From Paracoccaceae bacterium (GTDB taxonomy: Bacteria; Pseudomonadota; Alphaproteobacteria; Rhodobacterales; Rhodobacteraceae): a DNA stretch of 64,000 nt. The stretch covers positions 124,001-188,000 of the forward strand of contig JASMHC010000001.1 in the NCBI GenBank assembly GCA_030750975.1, written 5' to 3'. Of this stretch, positions 62,669 through 64,000 are shown in pieces (the first letter of the stretch is position 1; every line of letters begins with the position of its first letter). The position numbers and the translations under genes were made by a program. Under the pieces are notes generated by a model. It had not been told where the DNA came from and did not search any database. It saw nothing but the letters and a program-made list of their open reading frames with translations.

Positions 62669-64000
62669 TTACGCCTTCGGGCCGACCATGTTTTCCGGCC
62701 GGACCACACGTTCGAACGTCTCTTCATCGACAAAACCAAGTCTGATCGCTTCTTCCTTCAGCGTGGTTTTGTTCTTATGGGCGGTCTTGGCCACGGTCGT
62801 TGCATTGTCATACCCGATCTGAGGCGCCAGCGCGGTGACAAGCATCAGCGATTCCCGCATCAGTTTCTCGATCCGGTCTTTATCGGCCTGAAGCCCGTCT
62901 ACAAGATTATCGGTAAATGTCGAGGCCGCATCGCCAAGCAGCTGCATCGATTGCAGCACGTTATAGGCCATCATCGGCTTGTAGACGTTCAGCTCAAAAT
63001 GCCCTTGCGATCCTGCAAAACCAACCGCTGCGTCATTGCCCATGACATGCGCACAGACTTGTGTCATCGCCTCGCACTGGGTCGGGTTCACCTTGCCCGG
63101 CATGATCGAAGACCCCGGTTCATTCTCGGGCAGGATCAGCTCGCCCAGACCGCAGCGCGGGCCCGAGCCGAGCAGGCGGATGTCATTGGCGATCTTGAAC
63201 AGCGATGCGGCGACGGTTTTCAACGCCCCCGAAATCTCGACCATCGCGTCATGTGCGGCCAGCGCTTCGAACTTGTTCGGCGCGGTCACGAAAGGCAGGC
63301 CGGTGATTTCGGCCATATTGGCCGCAACCATCTTGTCCCAACCGGGTTTGGTGTTCAGGCCGGTGCCAACGGCGGTGCCGCCCTGCGCCAGTTCATAGAT
63401 ACGGCCAAGGGCATCTTTCACACGCTGAATGCCCATGGCGATCTGATGGGTATAGCCCGAAAATTCCTGGGAAAGCGTCAGCGGCGTTGCATCCTGCGTA
63501 TGTGTGCGGCCGATCTTGATGATACCATCGAATTCCTCGACCTTCGTCTGCATCGCCGCATGCAGCTTTTCCAGCCCCGGCAGCAGCACGTCATGCGCCA
63601 TCATCGCGGTCGAGATATGCATGGCGGTCGGGAAGGTGTCATTCGACGACTGGCCCATATTGCAGTGATCATTCGGGTGCACCGGATCTTTCGATCCGAT
63701 CACGCCGCCCATGATCTCGATCGCGCGGTTGGCGATCACCTCGTTCGAATTCATGTTCGACTGGGTGCCCGAACCGGTCTGCCAGACCACCAGCGGGAAG
63801 TTGTCGTCAAACTTGCCCTCAAAAACCTCACCAGCGGCCTGAATGATCGCATCGGCGCGGTCCGCGTCCAGATTGCCAAGCTCTTTATTGGCCATGGCGC
63901 AGGCTTTCTTGATCACCCCCAGCGCCCGGACAACCGCGACGGGCTGTTTTTCCCAGCCAATCGGGAAATTCATGATCGAGCGTTGGGTCTGTGCCCCCCA
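62669..64000 (-). CDS. fumC: Class II fumarate hydratase (N terminus beyond the window)
   Basis: 443 residues visible. Reversible hydration of fumarate to malate in the TCA cycle. Signature [15 protein letters not shown] is in the C-terminal third; [11 protein letters not shown] and [11 protein letters not shown] form the active site with it. The frame continues through WGAQTQRSI to the window edge, so about 20 N-terminal residues are missing. Confidence 0.95.
   Translation of the reverse strand, partial: WGAQTQRSIMNFPIGWEKQPVAVVRALGVIKKACAMANKELGNLDADRADAIIQAAGEVFEGKFDDNFPLVVWQTGSGTQSNMNSNEVIANRAIEIMGGVIGSKDPVHPNDHCNMGQSSNDTFPTAMHISTAMMAHDVLLPGLEKLHAAMQTKVEEFDGIIKIGRTHTQDATPLTLSQEFSGYTHQIAMGIQRVKDALGRIYELAQGGTAVGTGLNTKPGWDKMVAANMAEITGLPFVTAPNKFEALAAHDAMVEISGALKTVAASLFKIANDIRLLGSGPRCGLGELILPENEPGSSIMPGKVNPTQCEAMTQVCAHVMGNDAAVGFAGSQGHFELNVYKPMMAYNVLQSMQLLGDAASTFTDNLVDGLQADKDRIEKLMRESLMLVTALAPQIGYDNATTVAKTAHKNKTTLKEEAIRLGFVDEETFERVVRPENMVGPKA

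Overview
The window reads as a chromosomal segment of a marine alphaproteobacterium of the Rhodobacteraceae (Roseobacter type). Signs of this are the lptF-lptG-lptD-surA-pdxA-rsmA order, a CckA hybrid kinase, small DUF4167 and DUF4169 proteins, TGA-N9-TCA iron boxes, a paa operon, corrinoid/folate C1 genes and a betaine-type catabolic island. Protein genes fill almost all of it. I recognise no tRNA, rRNA, CRISPR array, insertion sequence or prophage.

Layout. 1-4.9 kb: phenylacetyl-CoA epoxidase operon (thiolase-paaABCDE, minus strand, paaE cut by the window edge) with a PAS-LuxR regulator. 5.1-7.4 kb: acyl-CoA ligase and 3-hydroxybutyrate-type dehydrogenase. 7.4-8.4 kb: glucokinase behind a LacI-type palindrome. 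8.5-10.9 kb: methyl-THF corrinoid methyltransferase, MetF-like reductase and a small virulence-factor-family protein. 11-20.9 kb: Ppx/GppA, RlmE, Na+/H+ antiporter, SelO, nucleoside hydrolase, a lone ferric-iron binding protein with two iron boxes, MazG, M20 amidohydrolase and agmatinase. 21-38.6 kb: housekeeping (PrfA/PrmC, DUF4167, the LPS-export/SurA/PdxA/RsmA operon, PepA/HolC, aspartic protease, MarC, methyltransferase, ABC-F, Ndk, TfoX-C).

38.6-56.9 kb is the accessory part. A MurR/RpiR regulator at 47.19 kb sits at the divergence point of two operons. Leftward run an FAD/GcvT dehydrogenase, a zinc-less MDR dehydrogenase, three tandem enolase-superfamily (MR/MLE) enzymes and a class III aminotransferase. 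Rightward run a Rieske oxygenase, a GFA protein, an Asp/Glu-racemase-fold enzyme, a sulfotransferase-like protein, a GST and a carboxymuconolactone-decarboxylase-family protein. Beyond these lie two glyoxalase-type proteins, a RACo-like corrinoid activator and a CaiB-type CoA transferase. The parts fit stepwise demethylation of an N-methylated (betaine-like) compound: the Rieske enzyme would release formaldehyde, the FAD/GcvT enzyme would pass C1 to folate, and the corrinoid/THF genes at 8.5-10.9 kb and 53.6 kb would handle methyl groups. The substrate cannot be fixed from sequence. 57-64 kb is core again: guaB, an RsmB-type methyltransferase, cckA, RHH and DUF4169 genes, and fumC running off the right edge.

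Two dispersed non-coding repeat families run through the segment: a ~117-bp two-hairpin element (four long copies and one short) and a GC-hairpin element placed directly after stop codons (three copies). Both show conserved stems despite changed sequence, and in two cases the first family supplies the stop codon of a neighbouring gene.
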